Below, in pieces: positions 49,548 through 60,579 of a stretch of DNA of 64,000 nt (within the stretch, counting starts at the first letter, position 1; each line of letters opens with the position of its first letter). This DNA is from Cryptomeria japonica (Eukaryota; Streptophyta; Pinopsida; Cupressales; Cupressaceae), in the NCBI RefSeq assembly GCF_030272615.1, contig NC_081406.1, forward strand, positions 474,843,400 to 474,907,399, written 5' to 3'. A program made the translations under genes and the position numbers. The notes under the pieces are model-generated. The model was not told the origin of the DNA. It worked only from the letters and a program-made list of their open reading frames with translations, and ran no database searches.

Positions 49548-50691
49548 CAAACAAATGAATTAAATAATATTACTAATTATTTATGGATTTGCTAGTATCC
49601 TTTTATATAATCTACTAATACTACTACTATTTAAAACAATCCTAATGGGTAATATGTTTAGGGGTTGGTATTGGTAGACAGATCTGACGCATGTCAGATC
49701 TGGTCTGCCACTGTTATGATACTTCTATCCTTATCAAATATATTGCACTCTATTTTAATACTTTCCTCAATATTGCATAGAAACATTATCGTACTTCATA
49801 AAGTAGAAATACATATTAAGCACATCCCATGAATGCCACCAAGAACAAGATGTTATTGTCTGTAACTTAGCGACAGTTCAGATCTGGACTGATCGATCTT
49901 GCTGGATATTAATATCTCATATGTCATCTATCCCAATCCCCTCCATGCCCTGAAATGAGTATGTGATCCTCATTAAATATATCTTTGAATGGTTGAATGG
50001 TTGCACCACTTCGTTTAGTGATGGATACAACCTTCCCTTGATTGCACCTCTCCCTTTAGACAAATCGTGCCTCTTAGATTAATTTGTTGTCTAACTACTA
50101 GTTGGATGACTGATCGAACTTGAGGATTAGTCATTTCTTAATCAACCCATTGATTTGTTAGTCCGATTGGATTGGTTAAAGAAGAGTATGTTCCTTAACC
50201 ATCTAATTTCTTCCTTTCCATGTGAGGATAATATGTCTTATCTTTAGATACGATAAGTCTTGTCCCTGCAATAATGATTGATGACCACATTGATGGTCTT
50301 CTGCTTGATATTAGCGCTGACCTTGTTCATGAGGTTTTTCTGAAAGATACTTATAACGTTGGCCATGGCGTTGACTATCGACCTCCTCCCTTCTTGGTAG
50401 ATCCTTGACACAACTCTATATCAAAGCAAATTTGATTCTTTGCTTATAGGTAGGATAATAATTATTCATTCTTAATTAATAAAAAATATTAATTACTTTT
50501 AATAAAGTTTATATATATATAGGATTAATTTATTAATTTATTTAATTATTTTAAATATATTATTGGTAATATATATATATGCATTATTTAAATACTAAAT
50601 AAATTTCAAATAATCATTTGTTATTAATTATTATATTAATTAATAATAATAATTGATAAGTATATATGACAATCAGGGAGGGGACATGACA
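49172..50691 (-). repeat. LTR C (terminal 5' LTR in element orientation)
   Basis: It has intact ends on the plus strand: TGTAATGTCCCC and GGGGACATGACA. Directly to its right, TTGTT and the LINE sequence resume. Confidence 0.9.
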
Positions 50692-51938
50692 TTGTTTCTA
50701 CCAAGAGAGATTAACTTCTTCCTTCTCGGCTTTACATATTCTTCTTTTTTCGCTTGAATCAACTTTGCGTATTTTTTCTTGTTGTCCTTGCTCGGATCTT
50801 TCCCCTTCAAAAATCTCTTGGCTGCCTTGCACTCTTCGTTATACCACGGGTTTGTCGAGAAAGTATTCACAACCCTCTTTCTACTCTAAGTCCTTTTTCA
50901 AGCACTCAAAGCTTTGTGTATAATAGGTATCAACTAGCTGCTATGAACATGATCATCTTCTTTATTGAGTCTTTCCCCCTTCATCATATTATTTAGTTCA
51001 CGAAATTGTTACTTAAGGACATCCTTGAAGATGCCCCCATTTTCTTGATTTATGAGGAATTTGCCTTTAGCAACAATTTTCTTTTGCATGTTGAGATCTT
51101 GATTAAATTGCGGGTTGCATGTAGCATAGTCCAATTTGACAAAAAGAGGCATATGGTCGGATTTCAATTCTATAAGGCATTCGCCAATATCAAACTCCAA
51201 CACTCTAGCTATAAGATTTTGAGAGCAAATCAAGTAATCAACCACACTCTGACCATTGTATGTTTTGCAAGTGATATTCCCTAAAGTCGGTCAACCCCTC
51301 ATTCCGTTGCAGATAACCATACCAAACAAACTACACATCCCCAATAATTCTGGCCTAAAGTGTGAGATATCCCCATTGTAATCTTGTGAAGTTCTTTCCC
51401 AAGACTGACCTTCACTTTCTTCCAGCCAAAAAGGATTATTTTCTCCTTTTTTACCATTGCTCAGTTGAAGAAATTGGCTATTGGCTATCCTTGCATTAAA
51501 GTCACCTATTAGCATCATTTCTCCTAAGGTGTTGAATAAGGAGATGTCTTTTTTTAATGATGCGTAAAGATCTTCATTGTCTAAATTCCCTCTCTTGTAG
51601 AACTTAGAGTTTTTAGGAGCGAAATAACAAGCAACCAACCTAAAAACTGTCTCATTTACCATTATTTGTAGCCAAATGTATTTGTTTATTTGGGTCCTCT
51701 TTCTCAACTTTAACAGTTCCATACCACTTCTCATTTATAAGCACCGTGACTCCTCCATGTCCTTTGCCTGTCCCATTCCCTTTGTTCCAAGCTGAATTTT
51801 TTTGTAGCCATCAAAATACAGAACCTTACAACTGTCATGCTCATGTGTTTCAACAAAGATGATAATATCCTTCCCTTTTGCTATGGACCCCACCCCAAGA
51901 CCTCTTCTCCAAGGATAACCTCTGTAGTTCCAACTCAC
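50692..51938 (-). pseudogene. LINE ORF2, N-terminal half: APE-type endonuclease
   Basis: MSWNYRG (51,938) opens a typical LINE endonuclease. ETHEHD, LIGDFNAR and SDHMPL are the usual catalytic Glu, Asp-Asn and Asp-His motifs. The frame is constant from 51,938 to 50,692 with stops near 51,735, 51,291, 51,009 and several between 51,000 and 50,870. The domain nicks target DNA to start target-primed reverse transcription. It ends at KKLISLGRNN where the LTR array begins; the rest of ORF2 resumes at 41,341. Confidence 0.85.
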
Positions 51939-51970
51939 TACACTTAAGAAGTCCCATGTGGCCCCTAATC

Positions 51971-52681
51971 CTATTTCTTATTTGAGAAGCACTCCCTAAT
52001 CTGCACTTTCCCATTCTTCAACCATGCCCACTTTCCTTCATTTCTTGTTGTTTTAACTTTATTCCACTCTTTCCTTTGTTCCTCCTGTTGCGCAAAAGTC
52101 AGATCTTCATCTAGATAGAATTGTGAACCTCTAAGTAGCCTTCTAGTTTTGAGGATCATGATTTTATTCTCTATGCTTCTCAAAGTAACTCTTATATGTC
52201 TATCTTTGCCTTCGTCTATCTTCCTTCCTACCCTATTTGCTTGTTGAATACCCTCTGTCCATTCCAACTTATCTCTGAGAAAATCTCTAACTAGAATGTC
52301 AGTTCTCTCTTTTTCTCCGAAGTCTTTGATTCCTTTGATAATGATATTTGTAGCCTTACCACATTTGTCTTGTTCTTCCTTTATTTGTATTTTGATTTGT
52401 TGCTCAATGATACCTTTTTGTTTGTTTGTTGATCCATTTACCACTTGCGACCAAGATTTAGCCTCTTCTATTTGCTCCCTTAATTTAGACTCTTTAGTTT
52501 CCAAGTCAGCTAATGTTAACTGAATTTCTTTTACTTGTGTTGTGTCCTCTCCCTTTACCATTTTAGATCCCATATCCTTAATTAATTTCAATTGTTCTAG
52601 TTCCCATTTTATGGTTTCCAACTCTTGCTGTCCTGTTTCCATTTTGGTCTGCATGTCTGAGATTTGTTCTTTAAGGTTTTT

Positions 52682-52750
<69 letters not shown>

Positions 52751-53351
52751 TATACTCTATTGCTTCGTATACTTTGTTCTCCTCTTCCCAATTCCTTGTT
52801 TCTAGAACCTCGAGCCTCTTTTTTACTTCCATAAGCTCCTCCACATATAACTCCGATGACCATAATAATGGTGTTGAAGTTGGTCTACAAAAAATCTTTT
52901 TGCCTTGCCTATCTTCTATGATGTCCTCTTTATTTGCTGTGTATACTTTTGCCTGAACCAAATTATATTTGGAAATCTCATTAACATATGCCTATTCTTT
53001 TAACCTTATCTTATTGTTTTCATTCCCTTTCTGCCCCTCTTGTTCCATACTGGTTTGAAGAGTCTTGTCAGAAAAAATATTCACCCTCGGCCAAATCATT
53101 GCAAATCGTTTCTTATGTGTTTGCCTTAACCTTCGAATTTGTCTACATCTTAGTATACTTTTATACTGTTTTGCATTCGCTAGTATCAATCTTTCGTCTA
53201 TGTTGTCTGTTTGTCCCTGGAGAAAATTTGTCACGGAAGACCCCCAGGACCTTGTTAAACCATCAGAATTAGCCACGGGTTGAGGAGTCTCAGGTAAGGT
53301 TGTAAGAGGTTTCCAACCCTCATGATAAAAACGATTTAACATGAAGCTCAT
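51971..53351 (-). pseudogene. LINE ORF1, RNA-binding coiled-coil protein, broken
   Basis: From ATG 53351 (MSFMLNRFYHEGWKPL) the frame passes a stop near 52,992 and continues (VQAKVYTANKEDIIEDRQGK, ELYVEELMEVKKRLEVLE) into a CT/GA plus CG microsatellite at 52,682-52,750, read as Arg-Ala then Arg-Glu repeats. After it the frame changes and resumes as MQTKMETGQQELETIKWELE, a coiled coil, followed by NIIIKGIKDFGEKERTD and VRDFLRDKL, an RRM-like ORF1p core (GIKDF, RVTLRSIENKIMILK), ending TGA 51971. ORF1p coats LINE RNA and assists reverse transcription. The microsatellite expansion plus a stop make this copy defective. Confidence 0.8.
52682..52750. repeat. CT microsatellite followed by CG dinucleotides, inside LINE ORF1
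   Basis: An uninterrupted (CT)n tract of about 55 bases continues into (CG)n of about 12 bases. On the coding (minus) strand it reads as Arg-Ala, then Arg-Glu repeats. Confidence 0.9.
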
Positions 53352-53400
53352 AATATGAACCTATAGGTTACTATCTCCCCCACCACAAACCCCAAATGAT

Positions 53401-54000
53401 GAAAACAAAAAAAATTACTTCCCACTGTCTTGTTGACAAACTACTGTTAAATTTCCCTCTGTTTCACCATGATGGTTTGATGTTTTATTGATTAAATCAG
53501 GTGAAGCTCGTATAAAATTGTGTTATGATTTGATGTTTTATTGATTAAACCAGGTGAAGCTCGTGTAAAGTTGTGTTATTGAAGACCAGTTTTGTTTTAC
53601 TACAAACAAAAGCAAAATGCACAGACAAAAGGTTGAAAGATGAAGGTATGAAAATAAAATAGAATAGGGGGACCACTATTAGCACACCTTGTCACTGCGT
53701 GGGCCCAACAGATACTTTGGGAGTTTGAAAAAACTTTATGTATTGTAGTGTGGCTGGGGCCCTTCTCTGTCCGTTCCAATATCCCAAAATCCCGTGCTCT
53801 GAGCCACTCTCCCGCTCTGGTAAATCTTCCCCTGCTCTGTCTGCTACCGTGTGGTAAATGCGTGAGGCACGATGCGTCTGCTACCGTCTGCTTGCTCTCC
53901 CGGGGCATGAAACAAAGAATTATATATTAAGGAAAAAGCACATGAAATTTTAAAACATGCAACTCCAGTATACACGGTTGTGCAGGTCGATAAGAATAAT
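53401..54000. repeat. 53 bp tandem duplication and a C+T-rich block at the LINE 5' side
   Basis: GRTTTGATGTTTTATTGATT and the following 33 bases occur twice in tandem (53,474-53,526 and 53,527-53,579). From 53,745 to 53,905 the DNA is C+T- and G+C-richer than its surroundings (GCTCTG, TCCCGCTCTGG, TGCTACCGT twice). This might be the 5' untranslated/promoter part of the leftward LINE, but no boundary is visible. Confidence 0.45.
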
Positions 54001-56724
54001 AATTTTTGGAGTCTATTTTTACACAGCTTCTGGCTTGATAGGAAGGGGGGAGGCAGAGGATAAGAGGCTATGCCTCGATTAAAGAAGATGACGACAGAAG
54101 CTGGGATAATGGCAAGGACGAAATTGTGGGAGATTTACCATGGAGTAAGATGTAAGAACAGAGAGGGAGGAGAAGTATATGAATTTACTGTCATGCATTT
54201 GATATGAGTATATAGGAAGATCAAATCGATCATCTCATCGAGTTTCCAATCCTGCAAGTAAACCCAATACTCTGTACAATATGTCCTTCCAAAGAGAATT
54301 ATATTACTTTTATCTCAAAATCGCTCAGTAAATATCGGCATGGGTATTGGTATTGATTAAAAGGTTCGGCCTTGCATCATTAATTAGTTTTTGCTTGATG
54401 ATTTCTTTATTATTGTCTTATGAAATTTTTGCATCCATAGGTGTCTCTCTAGGGTTTTCTCGATATCTCTATATTCCTCTTCTTTTCATGTATCTTTTAC
54501 AGTATTTCAACCCTAGATAATGGAACCACAAACTCTTCCACATGTGTGCCCTTTATACATAAATGGATGATCATCATATGTCATATTCGTAAATCTTCTT
54601 GCATGTAGGGTCTGTGAAAATATAATATGCATGTAGAGTAAATAGAACACATCACTCTCATATTTTGCATACATACCTTTCATTGTTAGCCTCTGTCATA
54701 TTTTGATAAGTCGAGAACATTCTAAGCTTGCTGATCCAAAGATTGAAATTGAACCAAATAATGTTAGATTTTCTAATTGGCCATCCCTATAAAGCGTTCA
54801 GATACAACATTTGGCTATATTCATTGACATGAAATTAGAATAATTTTATGTAATAGCATAAGTCTTTTAGGCTGAGCTTGAAAAGTGATTTTTCATACTG
54901 GCCTCCACCTATAGAACATGAATGTCTTCTTGACCATATGGATGGTCGAGAGATTTGTATGATTTTGGGGCATGATTAAGTCTTCTTCAAAACTATGTTT
55001 CAACCCTAGTAGTTGTGTTAAGAACCAAATCATTATATGTCTTGTTCAAAAAGGGGCAAATCAATCCTCAAGCCCTAATGATTTGAGTTCAATAAGTTGA
55101 ATTACAAATTGTAAGAGATGTATTAAGATGGAATTATGCATTCATGTTTGATGAAAGTTTGGATCTGTTTTTCTTGACTCTAAGACATATTGATGGGCCT
55201 TTTTCTTTCTTTGAGATAAGATATATAGTTGATATTGCTTCTAGCTCTAAGTGACTTATATACCGTATCATAAGTTTATGTTGATAATATGCATTATAGA
55301 TAAGTAGATGTCATCTGTTAAGAAGTTGGTGTTAATTATCAACATGTATTGTGATGTTATCATGTGTAAGTTTTTGATCTTGTATGAGGTTAGATCCTTG
55401 CATCCTTAGAGCATTTAAATCTAGACCTAGGGTTGGATAAGAAATTAGTCCTGAAACCATCTTAAATAAACAAGTTAGGTTGTGGGGAGCAAGGGTAAAT
55501 TATATTATTGAGGAAAACTTTAACTATGATATGATATTTTGAATAAGTTGTGTTAGAGAGGCAAAATGAATTATTTATTAAATTGTAGAAATTTATCATT
55601 ATCTTATGTGACTTTCGAGGTGTATTGTAGCCTAAGTACTCGAATGTGTGTCATTTAATTTTTCTTACAATACATTATTAATGACGGTCTCATATTGTCT
55701 CACTTATGCTTATGTAACTTCTATTCTTGTTGACTGGTGCTTAAATGCCATTTTGTAACTAAAAGTATCTTAAGGAGGTGATGAACATTTATGGTATTTA
55801 GACTTTTCATCAGCACAAACTTGTTGTTTGATCATCTATCATGAATGATTGTGCATAATAAACGTGTAAATAATGTTGGAGTTCATTATTGTATTCAATT
55901 ATTGAGAAGATACATGCATGATTGCATTCTTGTGTTTTTCTTCATAAATTCATAACCTTTGAGATAAATGTGATTGAAATGGAACTGTGAACTTGAAATG
56001 ACTTTAGACTAGTTGAGATCTACTTGGTAATGAGATCCTTAATAAGGTATCAAGTGCAAGGATTGTTTCTCTTGTATACTCTTATATGCACTTATGTGCT
56101 CTTGTATTTATGTGAACACTCATGTATGTTTATGAGGTGGTTTTATATACCTTCTGGTGCTTTCTTATTGTTGTGATAAAATCATCTTATGTGTACCTTG
56201 TGGATCAATCGTGATTGAGATGAGACTCTAATTTTTGTATGATTTTTAGATAGTCAGGCAAGGAGTGTTGCTTCTATCTTCCTATGTATTTTATATGCAT
56301 CTTGTGTGTCTTCGGTTCATGCTTTAGTATTAGATGTATGCATGTCACACTACACAATATCCCATTACTCCTGTCAGTATTGCATTGTTAGTCTACCTCG
56401 TGCCAAGCTGGGTATCTTTCGTGTCATGAAAGATTCCGGAGAATTGTAACTACTTCATGGTAGGGTGGAAATGCGCTCCGGCAATGTTCTCGCCCATGAT
56501 GTGCTCAAGGCAGACAAAAGTTGGGAGTTCCTGTCAGGGTGGTCTTCATGTTTGTACATTATGTTTTCTTTATATTTGACCTTGTGGTCTATTGTAAAGG
56601 GTATATGTTTCCTTATGTCTATCTTGTTGTCAACTTATGAAATTTGACTTTATATGTTGAAATGTAATTTCTTGTCTCTAACCTTGTATATGTAGACATG
56701 TGGCAATGATCTATTCTTGATTTT
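54001..56724. other. Noncoding A+T-rich stretch
   Basis: I see no coding region. 56,340-56,700 has the look of an LTR end or leader (long T/G-rich runs, TGGTAGGGTGGAAATG at 56,459) ahead of the gag-like frame below, but no second copy is in the window. The ORF 56,465-56,647 has no recognisable motif. Confidence 0.4.
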
Positions 56725-57900
56725 GTGTATTTTGTTAATTATGTTATTTTAAAATTATGGTGGTCCTTACATCTTTTGGAAGGGAAAACCTTTGTTTTAG
56801 AAAAAGTCAAAGTTTTGATGTTTCTAAAGCTCAAAGGCTTTCTATCCACGTTGCAAGAGGAGTTAGGGTTAGTAGATAGAAAGAGGAATATGACATGCAA
56901 TAGAGCTAAAGACCACGTTGCAAAACATAATAGAAGAGAAGAGGTATATATTGCAACGAGACTCAAAATTTTTTGGTTCTGGCAACAAGTCATCTCGATA
57001 CTCCCAAGGTGGAAGTATAATGTATTATTTTATGACCCTACGAAAATCTTGACTAAAGGGTTTTTAATAAACTATAGATTTGTAAAATATGTTTCTATGA
57101 AAAATTTGTGGAGTTGTTTTGTAATGTCTACTAAAAGAGGTTTAGTCATTAAAACCTTACAGACCAAGTTGAAGCAATAGATGGCAATGACATTGTAGCA
57201 ATTGTTCTTAGTAATCTTGATTACCCACTACATTATTATCAACCATGGCCTTGTAGCTAGGCACAATGCTTATAGGTTGCTGAAGTATGGTTTTTATCTC
57301 CATCCACCAAATGCTAACATCTATGATTCTCTTTCAGACTTGAGTGATGGATTGAATAAATTCTCCCAATTTTATAGCTCTATGAGGGAGCAAGATAGGA
57401 AAGTCAAGAAACTTAGAAAGGAATTCCTCCTTAATTGTAGAGAATTAAAAACTATATTATTTTCTGTTAAAGATCAACTGAAGGGTTTCAAGTATTTGAA
57501 AAGCCAATTCCAATTATGTGATTTGAAGCTTCAAGCCAAGGAAGGTTAGTTATCAATTTTACAGTTTGATATTTATAAAGAAAGGAAGAAGTGATGGATA
57601 GGGAGAGTTAGTTGCAAGATGAAATAGCCACAATGCATGAGTCCCTTCATAGTGTGAGCAATAATTTGTTGAAGGAACAGAGAAAACTAAATCTCTGTTG
57701 TATTCCATTAAGGGCACATGGAAGAAAATAAAAAAATATTGGGGCAGATTAGATTTATCTCTGAAGGAAAAAAAATACAAAAGTGAAGCTGGATTTTCTA
57801 AGCATGTTGTATCGAATTCAAAAGGTCATAAACCCTTTAAGTCTTTAAAGTCATCCTCTAGACAAAATATGCCCCATTCTCCAAGTTCTGCAAAGTGAGC
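56725..57900 (+). pseudogene. Decayed coiled-coil, possibly gag-like frame
   Basis: One frame is shared by 56,725-57,180 and 57,202-57,549, broken by TAGs at about 57,178 and 57,199. It reads LQEELGLVDRKRN, ILPRWKYNVLFYDPTK, then HGLVARHNAYRLLKYGFYLH, PPNANIYDSLSDLSDGLNKF and a Lys/Leu-rich heptad region (REQDRKVKKLRKEFLLNCRE). After a stop, another frame gives QDEIATMHESLHSVSNNLLK and then a basic segment (KGTWKKIKKYWGRL, SKGHKPFKSLKSSSRQNMPH). The arrangement, coiled coil then basic tail, suggests a retroelement gag-like protein. No knuckle, protease or RT follows. The family is not recognised. Confidence 0.35.
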
Positions 57901-58544
57901 ATCTGCAATGCAAACATAGAATCATATGCCAATACAGAAAAAGAAAGTTAGTTTTGAGGAAATTTAGAAGAATGAAAATTTGAATTTACAAGCCTCTCAA
58001 TCTTGTGAAAGGCAAATACCTCTTTGCCACATGCTTACCCTCAAAGTTACAAAAGCTACAATGAGAGAGCTTATAAGGAAGTGAAGATCCTTCAAGATAA
58101 AGGAAATGTACCATTAAGATAGATGATGGAAACCAAAGGGGACATTCCAAAGAAAATTTACATTCAGATCTCAATATGGAGATTTGGAAGTCACACTATT
58201 TTTGTTTGCTTCAATTTTCAACATTTAAATATCTAGAGAGATTGTATATTTTATGGACAACTAGAGTGATCTTTAGATATTTTCAGAAGATTATAGTTGA
58301 AGGTGTATTTATTGTGTTGATATAAAAAATAGAGATTTGTAGGACAATCAACCACTTTTAATAAGAAAGCTATAGGGATGTTTCAAATGATGCAATTTGT
58401 AGTGCAAGAAGTTGCAAATTTTCCAGACTCAGTTAACACCTTGAATATGAATTGTTAACAATCTTGAGGATCTTACCAAAGAAAAAGATCACGAGATTAC
58501 TCAAATGCATAGGCACATTGGCATCTTTTTTATGCTCTCAATAA
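57901..58544. other. Spacer with faint coding traces
   Basis: Short readings such as NLNLQASQSCERQIPLCHML (about 57,974) may extend the decayed frame before it, but stops are frequent. Nothing else is seen. Confidence 0.3.
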
Positions 58545-60226
58545 TGTGATGACTATAGCGTCGTAAATTGTACGCACTTGCTAAAGCAGTACAATTTCAC
58601 ACCTAGTTTAGCACCCGCCTTGGCGCATCTTGCATTTTGCATTGCATTTCCCCTTTAGCACTTAATTAATTAAATTAATTAGGTCTAAGGTTCTATTTCA
58701 TCATCTTCCACATCATAAAGTCAGGCCCTTTCATTAAAGTGTGCCCTTTCCATTTTATTCCTCCAATACATCATTTAATCAAAAACCCTAATTAGGTCCT
58801 ATTTTGAACTTGGGGGCTTGATTTCGGGGGTCAAAACATCTTGAAATCACCTGTAACTTCGGGATTCTGTCTAAAATCATCATATCCGACGACCCTAAAA
58901 ATTTGGTGAAAAGTTGTCGGGACCATGGCGCCCGGCGTGCACATGGTCCTGGACATTTTTCCCGAAATTTTAGGAGCGCGATCCAATCATAAAATAAAGC
59001 TTAACCCCAAGAAATTGGTGGGATATTCAATCTCTAGGTTGGCCAAAAGTTGAAATTAAGACCTAGGGTTTCATATATAAGAGCTCTCTTTCTTCATTTG
59101 AAAGGATCCGGATTTTTTGGTTTCAAGGGCCTTCTATGCAGCGAAAGAGAAGATCTTTGAAGACTTCAATAACATTCAAGATCCATCCATCAAGCATCCA
59201 TCAATTTCATTCATCCATTTAGGGCTTTGAAGGCATTGAAGAATAATAAGGGATCACCGACTGAAGATTGGCTTGTACCTCTCCCTTGGGGTTGGGTATG
59301 ATTTCATGTTGTTTTCATGTCTTTGCATAAGCTTCATCATATCATTTGTATTCATGCTTTAGATCACTTTGCATCTTGATTTGGAGCATTTACATTATAA
59401 TTTACAAGCAATTAGGGTTTACTTTCTAGGTTGCTCTAGTTTGCTTACTTGCATTTTAGGATCTTGCACACACACAAGGTCTGCACACACTACTTTTACA
59501 ATACAACTTGGCTATTCGTGGAGGTGGAAATCACCAAAGCGGGGGTTTGACTAAGGCAAAACCCTATATAGCCGCCCACCATACCTTTTCAGATATAAGT
59601 ACAGGTTTCGGGATTCGGACGACGCCGCAAGTTGCAGATCCGACAGAAGCAGACTGAGACGGAACTTCACACCAAATTCCAGCCCAGAAAGCTAGGACAG
59701 GGGCGTGGGGCGCCCTGGTCCTGCCAGGACAGGGGCGCTGGGCACCCTGGTCCCTGGGACAGGGGCGCTGGGCACCCTGGTCCTTCTGTTAGACAGCAAG
59801 TTTCGGCATTTTGACAGCTTTTCAGGTTGCAAAACAACAGTTTTCAGAGCAGTTTTAGGGGCAGAATCAGGACAGTGGCGCCCGCGCCCCCGTCCCAAAC
59901 ATTTTCACTCAGATTTTGACTCCGGGTACGCATTTGTATTCTTGTCTTGTACTTGTGTTTACAGCTTTCCATTGTTTAAGTTCAATTCTGCAATCTTGTT
60001 ATTAGTTCATACTTGCACTTTGGGGTTAGGAATTGAACTTGCATCATTTTATCTATCATTTGCAACAAAGGAATAGAAATCCTAATAGGTAGCCCGTGTC
60101 TCTCTCTCTTCCACAAAAAGAAGTAGCCAATTGTGTGATACCTCTAGGCTCTTTCGTATTCTACAAGTGTGTGGTTGAAAGTGAGATTAGGGCATGTTTG
60201 CTTAGTGTCACTTTTTCCACCACACA
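58545..60226 (+). repeat. Presumed 5' LTR of a Tat-like Ty3/Gypsy element
   Basis: The segment begins TGTGATGAC and ends CCACACA, short inverted TGTG...CACA ends, and is followed after two or three bases by a primer-site-like TGGTGAACTCGACGTGAA. It contains a GGGGCGC(T/G)GGGC(A/G)CCCTGG motif repeated two to three times (59,700-59,780), which gives a local G+C-rich island, and a possible TATA segment (CATATATAAGAG, about 59,072). The partner LTR lies outside the window, so both borders are inferred. Confidence 0.6.
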
Positions 60227-60228
60227 TT

Positions 60229-60247
60229 TTGGTGAACTCGACGTGAA
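60229..60247 (+). promoter_or_regulatory. Possible primer-binding site of the Gypsy element
   Basis: TTGGTGAACTCGACGTGAA directly follows the presumed LTR. Starting with TGG it fits the CCA end of a tRNA, but I cannot assign the tRNA. Confidence 0.45.
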
Positions 60248-60579
60248 TTCCAATCTTCTCTAATTCTGATTTATGTTTTCAAATTTGAGTGTTTATGCTA
60301 TTTCAAATTCAAATTTGCATTTACAAGTTTTAATTTCTTGCAAGATTAAAAAAAAAAAATTAGAGGAAATTTTTGCTAAAACCCTAATTTTTTCAATTCA
60401 AAGTTGAACTTGTGGATATCTTAATTGGGATCAATAATTTCAAATCTTATTTAGGAACTCATTTGAATCATAAATTTCATTTTCTAAATCTACATTCTAA
60501 GTGCTTGCATTGGTTAAAATTAAACATTTCCTTCTATTTTGCATGTGTTATCATTTGAAAGAGGAAAATTGTTGTCGTG

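Larger units (their letters stand above)
41342..50691 (-). mobile_element. Tandem LTR retrotransposon: three LTRs and two internal regions
   Basis: Three copies of a 1.52-1.54 kb LTR (41,342-42,859; 45,241-46,779; 49,172-50,691) alternate with two near-identical internal regions of about 2.4 kb. TTGTT lies at 41,337-41,341 and again at 50,692-50,696, so one target duplication flanks the whole array. On the minus strand TGGTATCA(G/A)AGC follows each LTR that borders an internal region on its left, two bases after the LTR end, giving a leftward orientation. No gag or pol motif is seen, so the element is non-autonomous. The array most simply arose by unequal recombination between LTRs after a single insertion. 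Confidence 0.9.
39300..53400 (-). mobile_element. LINE retrotransposon, split by a nested LTR array
   Basis: A leftward LINE with ORF1 (53,351-51,971) and an endonuclease-RT ORF2 (51,938 to 50,692, then 41,341 to about 39,689 and beyond in broken frames). The two ORF2 halves join in frame across the 9.35 kb insertion once one TTGTT copy is removed (SLGRNN, then PKDFWIKLQ). The exact 5' and 3' ends and target duplication were not found; limits are approximate. Confidence 0.9.

Noticed and set aside
52542-52805. Plus-strand Ser/Leu-rich ORFs across the CT tract
   Set aside because: Antisense shadows of LINE ORF1.
53600-53930. G+C-richer block as a host-gene promoter or CpG island
   Set aside because: Small, no gene follows on either side except the LINE; it is more likely LINE 5' sequence or unrelated.
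59632-60076. ORFs in the Gypsy LTR on both strands
   Set aside because: They arise from the GGGGCGC...CCCTGG repeat in the LTR; the real ORF starts at 60,580.
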